Source: Trichoplusia ni (lineage: Eukaryota; Arthropoda; Insecta; Lepidoptera; Noctuidae). From it: a DNA stretch of 64,000 bases. Shown here piece by piece: positions 35,352 through 48,000 of this stretch. A program made the position numbers and the translations under genes. The notes beneath the pieces were generated by a model. It worked only from the letters and a program-made list of their open reading frames with translations. It had not been told where the DNA came from and did no database searches. The stretch spans positions 1 through 64,000 of the forward strand of contig NW_020800324.1 in NCBI RefSeq assembly GCF_003590095.1, in the 5' to 3' direction. Numbering within the stretch: position 1 is the stretch's first letter; every line of letters begins with the position of its first letter.

Positions 35352-38300
35352 ATTTGTCGGGTGTGTTCAATTAATAGCTGAATGCGGTGACGCCTCGAGC
35401 CCCGAACAACTCACACGACCTACCACTGTTTCTGCACTGACTTCGGCAATTAGTAGTGCGGGCTCATGTTAGTAAAATATACATGCTGACTGATACTGTG
35501 GCATTGACTTTTGCAAGTAGTCAAGAAATAATATTTTTTCAAACATATAAATTAACTACTGTACGCTACAAAGGTAATACTGGAATTTATACATTACATT
35601 GTGGTGACGAGCGATTAGTTTTCCCCAGATGGGAGGCATTTTATAAAAATTCAAGTCAAGGAAGATGACGTAATATGACCTTCAAAACTTGGCAAAAAAT
35701 AATACTAAACACGCAAATGAGAGACTACAACGACCCCGGCGTGATTCAATACTTAGAGCTCAAAATAACATGTAGTCATCAGTATTCTTACAACAATTGT
35801 ACATATGACTTTGTGTTCTGGCATTGCGTTATTGAATTTTTAACGTTATCAATATTAAATGATGTACTAACAACTGCAAACCTAAACTTGTGAATGGCCC
35901 CGCCGAATAAACTAGGAGCACTTCCTCGTTTGAATATCGGAACATGTCAATGTCAAACTGTGCTGATTTAGCCGCAATGTCAACCTCAAGGCAACGCCCC
36001 GACATGAGGAAATTCGACTGTTAACAAAATCTCATTGTGCTAAACATAGAGCTCACACAACCACACAAAAGTAACATAAAATATACCGACACGAAGGTCC
36101 ACTGGGTAATTATTTATTTGTAGCGAATGTTTGATTTGGTATACAAGAAACAATGTGTTCGCCGTGAACTAACGTTATTGATTTGCCAATTGAACAACAG
36201 GGACTTCCGTGTGTCTATTTAGTTAAAATAAGCACCGAGAAGTTTAACATTATTTACTCTTCGGTTTCAGGACTGGTAATTGCTTTTTTTGTCAATTTCG
36301 GTTCGACTACCTGTATATCGATTTATGGTAATGGTAATCATATAAATGAAATATTTTATGCAAGTCTATAAATTGTCCTGATGCAGAAGCCTTTCTCCTT
36401 TCGGTCACCTCACCTTGATATTTGCATCAAGTCGAGACTTCCTGCTTCTACAGAGGACGACTGCGTGCTATTTACACATCCTACTAACGTTGAATTATTG
36501 TTTTTATTATTATATTTACGCCAACGTATCTTGTAACACTTAAATGGGACGAAGCATGTTCTCCAACGTATCATAACGAGCGAAACGCGAACGCGCCAAG
36601 TAGAGCATTAAAATCGGCTATTGGTCCAAGACTGTAAGGCTTAGGCTGGTTTAATTATACGATACAATAACGTAATGCAGTAAAGTCTAGGAAAAGTGTT
36701 GCGTAGATGGTTTTTGCGTAATCAGATGAGCCCGGGCGTCCCCCGCGCGGCTGGTGCGCTCGTTGTATAATGAGCGTCGGTCTCGCGTGTGCCGAGCACT
36801 GCGCGCTGCATCGGCTGCGCCCGCCTCGCTGCTGCTCGGCGCAGCGTTGCGTTTGCGTTGCACTACTCACCTACAATCCACACTATGCGCAACAATAAGG
36901 AAGTGTGTGCCGAACGTTTCCTACTGTTACATTTACTTGTCCTCATTAATGCTACATACCGTCTTAGAACAAATTCAATGGACTCGTTTCGAAAATATGT
37001 TGTTGGCTTTGTTGCTGAGCTTACAGAGCGGACCCGTTTATATGATTGGATTTAGGTTATGTAAGCAGTGAGGACGCTTATGTTTTTCGTTATCAGTTTA
37101 TTGATGTCAGCAAAACAACAAGTTATGCTGGTTCACTCTAAATTTCCTACACATGCGATGAATACTTGATCCCGAACTAAATACGTAAAATTTACATTTT
37201 GATAAGCACAAGCCAAGTCTCGACTATGAAACCATAAACAGATTTAAATAAATCTAGATTTATTTAATATAATATTTTTTCCTCAGAGTGAACATGATTC
37301 CATGAATTTGGTTTAAAATTTGATAACTGTAAATTTCTGAATATGACCTAATTCATTTTTTTTATTTAACGAATAAATAATTCTTAATTATCTAAAGCAT
37401 AGGAGTCATGACTTTTAATAAAAACCTTTAATAACTATAAAACATTAACTATAGAGTAAGGTTTGGTAATGATAGCAGGCAGAACGGAACGCAGGAAGAA
37501 GCTGAGGTTAGGGGCCGCAGGGAAGCTAAGCCGCGAAATATTGCGCAGCATTAACTCCTGAAAACGTGTCCGAAGAAAGTTCACGGCCGCGCGTTGACGT
37601 TACCACCTGCCGCGCCCCGCGCCCGCAGCCCGCGCCCCCCTCGCCGGCCCGCGCCGCACCGCGCCACGCTTCCGCCACCCGCCCAGCCTCACAGCCTCGC
37701 ATCTATAGTCTATGCTGATAATACCTACCCTCTCCACGTTTATTGCATGAGCCATTAATAACTCTTATTACATTACGGTTTTGGAAACCAAGGATAATTC
37801 TCTGACACCTCACTGCTGTCAGCCTACGTGATAATCAAATAATCAATAAAATATAAATGCAACTACTTAGGTATGTAGGTAGGCACTTATTGATATTAAA
37901 GCCTTGCGTTTTTATCGGCTCGCTATCTTGGTTCAAGGCTTCGTGCTGTCCGATAGGCGAGGGTTATATTTATGTACCTACACGGAGGGTGATCGATGCG
38001 CTACAATATATCTAGGCTGTCAGCAGGAGCTGTGAAGATTAGAGCGGCGGGTAGGGGCCGGGGAGGCAGCGTGGCCTTGGCTCGTTCGTTGGCCGCGGCG
38101 GGCGCTCGGCGCGTGTACCGGCCGCGATTATTTCGGCAGTTGAGCGCGCGAGTCTACTGACCCCGTCGTCGTTGTTTGCGACGCAAATGATCCCCTTGAC
38201 TTTATTTAAATCACCCACTCCGCCAACCGCTCACATAGATTGTAAATACTTTTTTTAAAGTTATGTTTAAAAAAAGAAATGGCAGTGAGGTAACTGCCAA

Positions 38301-41220
38301 CGCGGTAAAAAAACACATCGCAGGTGGTAAGTATATTTTGTCAAATAACACATATAATTAACCATGCCAGAATATTTTAAAATAGGAAAATACCATTGTT
38401 TACGTGACTGGCAGAGTGATCGTGTTGATAATATTATTATTTACTATTTGGATTGATAGTGATTATCATAGCGTTATCTATATATTTTGCTATCTCTCTG
38501 CCCTCGAAACTGCTAAGAAAGGGATTTACATCGGCATGGGGAAGCACGGCCATCGAAGTACAAACGTACTTCGCGGAGAAAGTGCTGCGCATTACCTATA
38601 ACCAACTTTCATTTTATCAGAGACCGGTTCCAATAACTTTTTTCTTTAGAGTACTTACGTGTCGGAGTTAAATGCTTTAGAGGGTTACTTTAATTAAAAA
38701 AGTTATATTTGCAATACACTATAAAGAGCTGTGACTATTTTTCACGTAATGTGAAGCCAATATATTTGGGCGTCGATCTATAGTATCTATACGTACTAAT
38801 TTTGTATGTAGCAGAATACTTCAGTAACTGCGGTCGATTAAAATGATGAACACAGCCTACTACGATCATTTTGCGTAGGATGCCATAATCATTACTGCAA
38901 TTGCTATTATTACAGTGTATTGGAGCATAATCGGTTGTCTAGATACATGATATTTTCTAAATTAGTCTTTGGTAGCGGGATTCAAATGTAACAACACGCA
39001 CACTGACCTTCTTGTCCACAAAAAATAACAATAACTCAGTCATTCAACTTGGTTCTACTTTAGATGTTGGTTATGGTATTACGATGTAGAGTTTTCTTTG
39101 GAACGCAAAGATCACAATGGTTATTATCGAAGCAGTTTCGATTTTCGGCAATCAATAATTTGCGCGGTTGCCATTGTGAAGCCACTTCCTCGTCTCCCAG
39201 CTGGTGGAGAAACGTGGCATCAAACTGCACCTTGTCATTAGTAAAAAGTGGATTCGTAAAAACATCGTTATTTACATATTTTGGGTCCATTGTATTGTTT
39301 TTTTTACGAAAGTATACGCATGGCATACGCGCGATTGCCGCGTGCCACTCCGCACATGCTTGTGGGTGGTTCTGTTAATAATCGTGACGTAATCTATGTT
39401 TTGGTAATAATATTTTAAGTAAGAACTTCGATGTAAAATTATGACGAGTGACGGTTGAATATCAGGAAGGGAGTTGAGGACATGGGAGCAGTAGTGTCGG
39501 CGACCGCGCGCGCGTGCACTCAACTCCGCGAGTGCGTGTAACGGTGCACTACGCTCTAGGTGCACTATTCTGTAAATAACTATCAAATAAATCTCTAAGA
39601 TAAATTGTAAAAGATATTTTTATACTAAGCATCAAAATGAATTCACCTAATGAACTGTGAAACCGTCCACTGGGTCAGAAGTACAAAAAATATTTTTGTC
39701 CATAAAAACAAAGCCAAGTCATTTTAACAGGGCTTGCATGAAAGTTTAAGACCACAAAATCACAAAACCACTGTCACGACGAAATATATTGTTTTATGGC
39801 TTTAACGCAACGGTACACAAAATGTTACTAAAGATTTAAATTATTAGTAATGACGATTTCGTAGAAAGGTCTTTACAATACATTTCTGTTTTGTTTCTAA
39901 AGTCTTTTCCCCAGCAGCGAGCAGCTATTGTAATATTGTCGCATGTATTTTGAATAGCTGGTATTAGATTTAGGTTAAGGGTTTGTCGGTTGGACGTGAG
40001 TATCGTGACCCACATTGTCAATGGATCAAGGAGTAACGAGCAAATTTAATGCCATCTGCTAGTAAACAATAAAAATAGTCTAACCCTTACTCCCAACTTC
40101 CTTTTAACTTCGATTTCTAAGGTTGAAATTTTTATGATTTAAGTAAAAAACGCAAGCAAAATTGTGTTATCCTGTTGCCAAAAAAAAGGTTGCGATTCAA
40201 CCTACCCTTTCTGTTCATCTCGGATTTCACGAACAGGTAAAGTCCAACTTTTTGCCGACAACACGCTATTGTGCAAGTTTCGCGATATCTAACTCTTCTG
40301 AGACGAAAAAATATATATTATTGTTTAATCGAAACCTTTCTGAGTACAATAAATGCAAGGATTTGGATTTTTTACGGGAGTTTTTTAACATCCTTTTGTT
40401 AGGTCGGCTCGTAACCGACATTCCCAGATAGTTGATGTATTGTGTCGACGCTAAACGATATCGCGGCCGAGGGATGCCCTTTCAAATATTCGTCTTAATG
40501 ATAAAATATCAGCGGGATACCGTGCAATATTTTCACAATATTGTATTCTCATAATGTTATTTTATATTAAAATTTCTTAAAAAGTGAAGATATTAACAAG
40601 TTTGATATATCGTTTACATTAATTTGATCTGAATAACGATATTTTTTAACATTTTTCTCACAATTGTCGTTTAGTAGAGAACAGTAGTAATAATTTTGGG
40701 GAGATGCTCCTTAAAACATCAACTCGGACAATACAACTCTAATGTAATGTGATGTCTTTGTTAAAAATGTTTTTAATGAATAGAATATAGTAACATTTTG
40801 TAACTTTGTTTTAGGTGAGCATTAACGAGCGTTACTTGGACTTTAAAGCTATTATAACGACCGAAGAATGATTTCTGCGAGAGACATTCTGTTGTTTTCC
40901 TCAATGTGCAGTGTGAATAGGTGTAGCAGGGGCGCGCGGGCGATACGAATGTCCATAATATTATGTATGCGTATGGAGTCCAGTTGGCATTAGTAAGCAC
41001 GATTGCACGACAATCGCGGCATGATGACGGCAGCCCGCGGTCCGCGAGCGGGCATAGGGCGAGCCCCGTTAGGCCGGGGTGACTGACTCCACCACTGCAA
41101 CCTGGTGCATTGTGCTCTAACGAGAACACACCATTATGTGCAATCATATCAAGCGAGCCAACAAACTTTACCTCTTTACCGCGATCAACTCGAGAAGTAA
41201 GCGCCGGCGTCGGGCGATGC

Positions 41221-41250
41221 AACTTACCTGAAACATAGAAAAACAAACAT
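41221..41250 (-). promoter_or_regulatory. Recursive splice site (ratchet point) in the long E75C intron
   Basis: On the E75 coding strand a T-rich tract, TTTGTTTTTCTATGTTTCAG, ends at 41228 and is followed immediately by GTAAGTT from 41227. A full acceptor fused to a full donor with no exon between is the hallmark of recursive splicing in long insect introns (family knowledge). It divides the 29.9-kb intron into about 16.3 and 13.6 kb. I looked through the intron by eye for other fused acceptor/donor pairs and found none of equal quality. Confidence 0.66.
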
Positions 41251-44200
41251 TAACATATATTTGAATATTTATTTAAATTCTTGGTAAGTATAAATAAGAC
41301 GCCATCGAATAGATATCAGTAAGTGGTGAAGTGTATAAATACGACACGAGTCGTTTTTTGATAGTTTCTGAGTTAGTGAATATTGAGGCCATTCACACTC
41401 AAACTAAATAATCGCTTTATATGTAAATAAAGGTATTGTTTCTAAGTCAAAGTCGATTAAATGGCGCGCATACATTATGTATTTAATAGAAACGTTAAGT
41501 AATATATATATAGCGTTTTCCTCCGTTGGCACAGGAAACGGGTAGGGTCAACGCTCGAAATGATGTCGTTCACTGCCAAAGGTGGCTACTGAACCTGAGG
41601 CGGGTGTCCTTGAGCCGCCTTCGAAATCGGCAATAACCAACACAGGCGCGGTTACTTCACATCTCGGCGAGCGATGAGCACACAGCGCGAGCGGCGCTAT
41701 ATAGCACAAGAATGTAACCCACACCGAGCCGAGCGCCGATATTGCCAGTTGAATTCGGCTACCAACACATGCAAGCACAAGTCAACGAACCGTAATGTGA
41801 AAAATGAATCGTATGTGAAAACAACAAGTCGCCTTTATCAGACTTATTACAATTTGAATAAGATTTATGTTGTTGCAAAGTTCCACCGACTTATGGCATA
41901 TCTCCGGCCTGGTCCCCCATCACGTTCCGTAAACATGTGACACTGTTCTAATTTCAATCTTGTTTCGTACGTGTATTTTTGAATATTATATTGACGAGGA
42001 ATGTTTATTAGAAATTTAAATAATCACGTACAATAAACAAGGAAACATATTTGGATTTCAATAGCAATAATATCACGAACGTCCCCTAAAATATTCAAGA
42101 AAGCCTTGCTCTGTACCATTTCCTAGTTTGCCTGAGATTGGTTTGACTACTTTGACTTATAAAGCGAATATTTTAACAATATCATTTTGGTTGAGATGAT
42201 GAAATTGAATTGTAAAACCTGTGTTCTAAACTATAGGAAAATACAAAATCCGACATAAATGCAGAATGAGTAATTTCCGGATAAATTTTTGCGATTAGTA
42301 ATAGAACAACCGGTGAGGCACCGAGGTCGGCGGGTAATAATAAGATTTATATTACGTGTGAGGCCTCGGGCCACTGACCGCCGCCGAATCTCAAGGTCTG
42401 CGAGCATCGCGCGGTAAACAAGTGTCGACGTACGTACCTCCGCCCGCGCTCGCCACCTATCTACACGTAGCATGACTTATATTATCAAATCTACCTACTA
42501 CACGTGATCTCGTCACACTACCAAACTTACCTATTACTTTCTATATCCTGTATTCTCTGTATCAACATTTTAAACATAAATTATCGCCGCCGCTTGTTTA
42601 CCGCAGCAAGTTAACCAACGTGGCAGTTGTTTACGACCTACTACTGAGTTCCGATTAACATTGTAGAGACGCAATAAATGTTAATAACAAATTCAAGTCT
42701 GAAATTCAAAAAATATCTCATGCTAATTTTGTCCTATTTAAGTCACGTACTCAAAATACACATTATAATACAAAAGCTATTTTAAAAATCGACTTCCGCA
42801 GCGTTTTTTTTAAATGCGGAATTACTTTTATGTCGCTTTTAGTTTTAACGTCTATTAAACTAAATTATTTCTATCCACCAATCACCAATTGAATTGGATC
42901 TGTCTACGTAACAAAGTGTACCTTGGCTCCATAACAGCCTAATGTTAACAAGTGCTACGAGGTTGCTACGAAGCCTCTACGCTCTTGTAATGCGGTAGAA
43001 TAAAGTGGAGCGGGAGAGAGTGGTCAATGAGCCAGTAGTATGGGGTTAGGTGGTAACGAGTCGAGGTCTGTGGGAAAAGCGACCGCTACAATTTGGGGAA
43101 ATGGCCCACCGGCTACGGAGCCGCATACACGCCGCGCCGCCATTAATATACAAAACAGCGGTAAGACGTCAGATTTTTTGCCGTCGAATGCTGTATTGTG
43201 CCAAATCTATATCGCTTTTATTAGTAATAGGTACTTTCTGATTAAAAAACCTTTATCGTCCAATGTATCAAATTTTTGTAAAATGATGATGTGTTTGCTT
43301 TTGAATATTCACGAACGACGGAACGTGCAGCATTATTTTTATCAAGTTCAATGACATTTTATCATTTCTCCTTGAATTTTAGCTATTGTCTGCCAAATAA
43401 ATAACGTGCCAAATACTTTTTAAAGAACAAATCAATTTGTATACTTATTTATATTAGTTATTTATTTTTCCATAATAGTATGCTTGCTTGTATGCTTAAC
43501 AGATATCAGAACGTCGGTGTAAGTTTTTGAGTTGACTTAAGGTGGTAATCTTGCATGTCATGTGAGTGCGAGACTGACGTAACATGACAAGTATTTTCTA
43601 ATAGAAAATGAGATGTTGGCTACCGCAGCGCACATGTTGCTGTCAATGCCCGTGAAACTTGATCTTTGACTATTTGTTCCTGGTTCTCGGCTACGTCACC
43701 TGCGGTATCACGCGATCGAGTTTCTTATAAATTAGCGTGATTTTCAGGCGATTGCGCGACAAAGCGCCGACACTGTCGTCTGATGTCGTTGCCCACTTTG
43801 AACTTTCCACTCGTTAAACTTAATTATCGACACACGATCAGCGTAAGCTAAGCTTACACCGACTTATGTAACAGGTGAATAATTTCTAGAAAGTTATTGC
43901 TACTTTGACGCTTCATCATTTTGATTCTGCTTTGTAAACAATGTTGTAGTTACAAATAACAAGCAGATGGTTTATTAAATAATAATTATTTGTATCGTTC
44001 ATGTTCATTATGAGAGCATTTAAGTTAGGATAGGTTATCTATAACAGAAAGTAGTACCTATCATGGAATTATGTTTATCTTTAATTTCCCAGTAACTTTC
44101 GGGCATTGTCCTGTTAATCTAATCCGAAACTATTTTCCTGTCACGTGTGCCAGCGCGTGAACCTTGCAATATGTACGTATCATGTAGATAGACAATCGTA

Positions 44201-44996
44201 TGTAAGTGCAGCACATAGGTAACGTCCATATACCGGTTTACGTGTACCATAGTTACTCGTAGATAATGTCATACGCATGCGTGTCGCGTAATCAGACAGG
44301 ATTCGCACGGTGGAGTGCAGGCGATGCACCGCGGGGTGCGGCGTGCGAGCGGGACGGAGCGAGTTCAATGGTATTTGATATAGTGCAATGGAGTTCTTTA
44401 ACCCCTTAGCCTACCTGCGATTCTTGCGAATGAGGCAGTCCGGCCGTTGTCCCTGACTGCACCACTATCAAGCACGTATCTTTATAGGTCGCCGGTCGGT
44501 GCTAGGCGAGGTACCGACAGCATGCTACTACTACCGCACTCAAATATTGTTTTAATACATTTTATTGTGTATGTTTAGTTGTTGAACTATCATTTAAATG
44601 TAACCTATCTTAACATATAATATTATTCAAAACACTACTTAGTATTAATTTGTTAAAAGTTGTAGATGTGAATCATTCAAATAATAAATTAAAAGTCTTG
44701 CAAACAATTTCTCTGCGCGATTATAAGAATTATATAAAAGTTCAATTTCTATTTTTTACAACTATCATTATAATTAATGTGATAATTGCAATGATTATAT
44801 CAATTATTATGTTGCTATTAGAACGTTAATAAACACTTAATATAACAATAATAGCGCGATATTTGCAGACTGCAGGGGATAGTGATGTAACTCAATGGAT
44901 ATGCGCATCACGTCGGTTGGGAGCTAGTCGCATGTCAACTATAATCTAGGATTTTAAAAATTCGCAGCAGGTGTGTAGGAGGGGATCGTGGCGTGC

Positions 44997-45018
44997 GGGG
45001 CGGGGGGGAGGGGGAGGG
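44997..45018 (+). repeat. G-quadruplex-type motif
   Basis: Four G-runs (4, 7, 5 and 3) separated by single bases, a textbook quadruplex pattern, on the plus strand, which is the template strand for E75. Confidence 0.8.
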
Positions 45019-45057
45019 CCAGCACTGGACTGGTTTCCGTTGTTTCGCAATAACGCG

Positions 45058-45070
45058 GGTTCAATGACGC
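45058..45070. promoter_or_regulatory. Ecdysone-response-element-like site in the E75C intron
   Basis: GGTTCAATGACGC matches 12 of 13 consensus positions and shares its left half and spacer with the classic Drosophila hsp27 element as I recall it. It lies in a GC-rich islet next to a G-quadruplex-type motif. Confidence 0.3.
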
Positions 45071-48000
45071 CTCCGTACTTATAATTGCTGGCGTGTCATG
45101 AACGTGTGCTCGACCCCTTCACTTCTATGCCGTGTGTACCGGCCCTGAAATATCTCAACCCGCTAACGATCACGTAAACTGTTACGCTCTACATACACTA
45201 CGGGACAAAAACTATCCGCCAAACTGGTCGACCGTATCAACACCGCGGTGACACCATACACTCACTAATGGTCAATGCATGCAACTCATTGGGGGCAGTT
45301 CTAATAAGACAGACTCATGTTTCAATACATGAGATTATTTTAAATTCAGACTTTAAATTAAGGAATTTAGTTGACTGACTAGGAATTAATAAGCATAATA
45401 ATGTAGTGAATATTACCAGCTAGTTTCCAGTGAATATAAAATGAAATGTGATAGGAAGACACACAATCACCCAAATAATGCATTGTCTACCCCGACCTAT
45501 AAAGTCAAGATAACGTAGAAAGTAAACAAAATCAATCAATAATTCATGTACAGAATAAATACTTATAATATTGTTTTGATATTGACCTCTATACAAGTAT
45601 TTGTTTACATATTTGGTCACACGGAAAGGGTTAACACGAATTCGTTGTATAGGAAAAGTTTGAGAAACTTCGGGAAGATTTGAACCGAATTCAATGTATT
45701 GAAGTAGTAAGTCGTGAAAGCTGTAAGTTGAACGGGTGGCGGCGCCGCGGCGTTGACCTCGCGCGGCGAGCGACGACCCAGCGCCGCTAGTACCGACTAC
45801 ACGTTATACCAATTTATACTACAAATAGACTAGCTAATAGTCCCACCTGATACAATAAATAACATTACATCGCTCGGATAAATCTCCTCGAGCATCAAAG
45901 TCCTTTTACTATTAATACTACAAATGGACCTGTTTATGTTGCGTGTAATTACAATTACGTCCACCGATACGATTTATTTTATAGTTTTATTTTAACGTGC
46001 AACGTTGTAACTAATAGTATCACCGGCCGTATCGGTATTCATGCTTCGGTATAAATCACATAGTAATGCGTTAAACACGTCGGAGTAGTATCAAAGTGAA
46101 ACATATAAGTTGCAGTGTTGTTGTGCGCGGCGCAGTGTAGTGTGTTTCGTAACTAGCGGCCGTGGTCGATGACTCCGAACGTTCTAGTGCTCACATCTCT
46201 CCGCGTTACGTAACCGCGAGAAAGTTGACATCCGCTCGTGCAGCGTTCCGGCCAACATTTTCAGCCCAGAGTCAACGCACCGCGATGCACCCCAATTAGC
46301 ACCGACGCAACTCCCTCAAATAATACTCAGTAGTGCTATACCAACGTTCCACGTGACACCGTGCTGCCGACATCAAACAAATGACACTTGACAAGTGTAG
46401 CAGTGGCTTTAATCTTTTAATAGCCACAATCCTAAAATCAATTACTGAACACGCAGGTGCCTAAAATGTTTATCGGTCATTTCAACGTACTTTTATATGC
46501 TATCGATGCTTTTAACAATTTTGATTTAAACATGGCGCACAACGTGACTGCCTCTTCCGACAATAAAGTCGAGACTACTCCACAATAATGGAAATAAAAC
46601 TTGTTGATATTAAGCGTTACTCTTCAACTGTAATAATAATTATAACTAATAATTATAGCTCGAGGCCGCAATAAAATGTCATTGTCACAGCGTTATCAAA
46701 ATCGAGGACATTTTTATATAATTCTGGGTCATTGTACCGAAGCGATGTTTTGTTCGGCTTATCGCTGCTATGCTATCGAGCTAGCAATGTATGTCACTGA
46801 TAATACTCTGTTGCTTGTTCCTTTGTTTGTTTGAACGAAACTACTTCGGCTCCAAATAGTTTTAAGCTACAAGTTTCCTGCCGGTAAGGTGAAGGTTATA
46901 TTTCGTGTCAATCTATTCATGTATTTTAAATTCGTCTGAAATAGCTACTTCTTTTTGCGGAGCTCTAACATGTATAATGCATTGTTTTTCTATGAAACAC
47001 ATCTCGATAGAGTTTCGATCGTAACTAATTATAATTCGTTAACAAATCTGATATTAAACACTGCTAGAATGATTGTCGTCGTGTCTCAAACATATTTTTC
47101 AAAAGGTCCGTGTCAATGGACTTGTAAGTGAACTGACATGAGTCAGTGCTTGACGTACCATCACCGTGTAGCGGAATCTCTGTGACAATCAGCGTTAACC
47201 GGCGCGAAGTCGACGAACAAATCCAACTGAAAATAGTTTGTTCTGTGCTCCACACGGTCCTAATGAGCGTATGTTAAGAATGTATGAATATGTAAATCGA
47301 AACGTAAGAGTGATGACACACCGATGAAATGGAACTAAATGCACGCAAGTCACAATAAAAAAGACCAAACCGCATGTTGAAATGCAGGTGCACTTGTGAG
47401 ATTCTATGTTCGTAATTTTATGTTTTGCTGTGTTAATAGAAATACATGTGAGTTTAATTTATTAACCCTAAAAAATGTACCTAACTACAGTAACTACCAT
47501 TGCCAAATCTCCGAGACCGTTAACAACGGATTGTGTTTCTGCCGCCTTGTTCTTATGAGTTATTTAAATCATTAATTTGGTTGTCACCTACGCGTGACTA
47601 CACTATGCTCTAGCCTACAGAAATAAGAGTCATTGTAGTTCAAAACCGTTTCAAACCATATGTATAATATTATATTTATTGTAGAAGGTATCGTGGTAAA
47701 GCCGGCGGTAGAGGGTGAGTGACCTACTGATGGCAGATATTTGTACAATTGTGTTTGTAGATTCGCTCCAAGGACGCCGTTTACGTCAGCGGGGTAATCG
47801 ACTATCATGGTTTAATCGAGATCGTATCGCTCGAATAGTATCCTTATTACGTGCCACTAGGGTTAATTATGCAAATTAACAAAAGATTACTGGCATTGGA
47901 GATAGAAACATGGATTTGTTAATTTAGAGAGACGATAATATAGAGGTATTGACCTCTCACGTCTCACAGCTCGGCAATCCGCAAGTTATAGTCTATCTAA

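Larger units (their letters stand above)
31621..41220 (-). other. E75C intron, E75A-proximal half
   Basis: Intron of E75C and distal upstream DNA of E75A. Islets at 32090-32200, 36730-36860, 37590-37690 and 38030-38170; nuclear-receptor motifs at 32127 and 35337; a weaker fused acceptor/donor at 36871/36870. No gene recognised. Confidence 0.55.

Noticed and set aside
40773..41246. A 157-codon minus-strand open frame
   Set aside because: It runs across the fused splice site at 41228 and has no recognisable domain. It could be read as a cassette exon after the acceptor, but the immediate GTAAGT donor argues for recursive splicing.
42523..42540. AATAG followed by GTAAGTT on the coding strand as another ratchet point
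   Set aside because: The donor is good but the upstream sequence is purine-rich, so the acceptor half is not credible.
47950..47975. AGGTATTGACCTC as an ecdysone response element
   Set aside because: The half-site spacing does not match the one-base inverted repeat and the left half has two mismatches.
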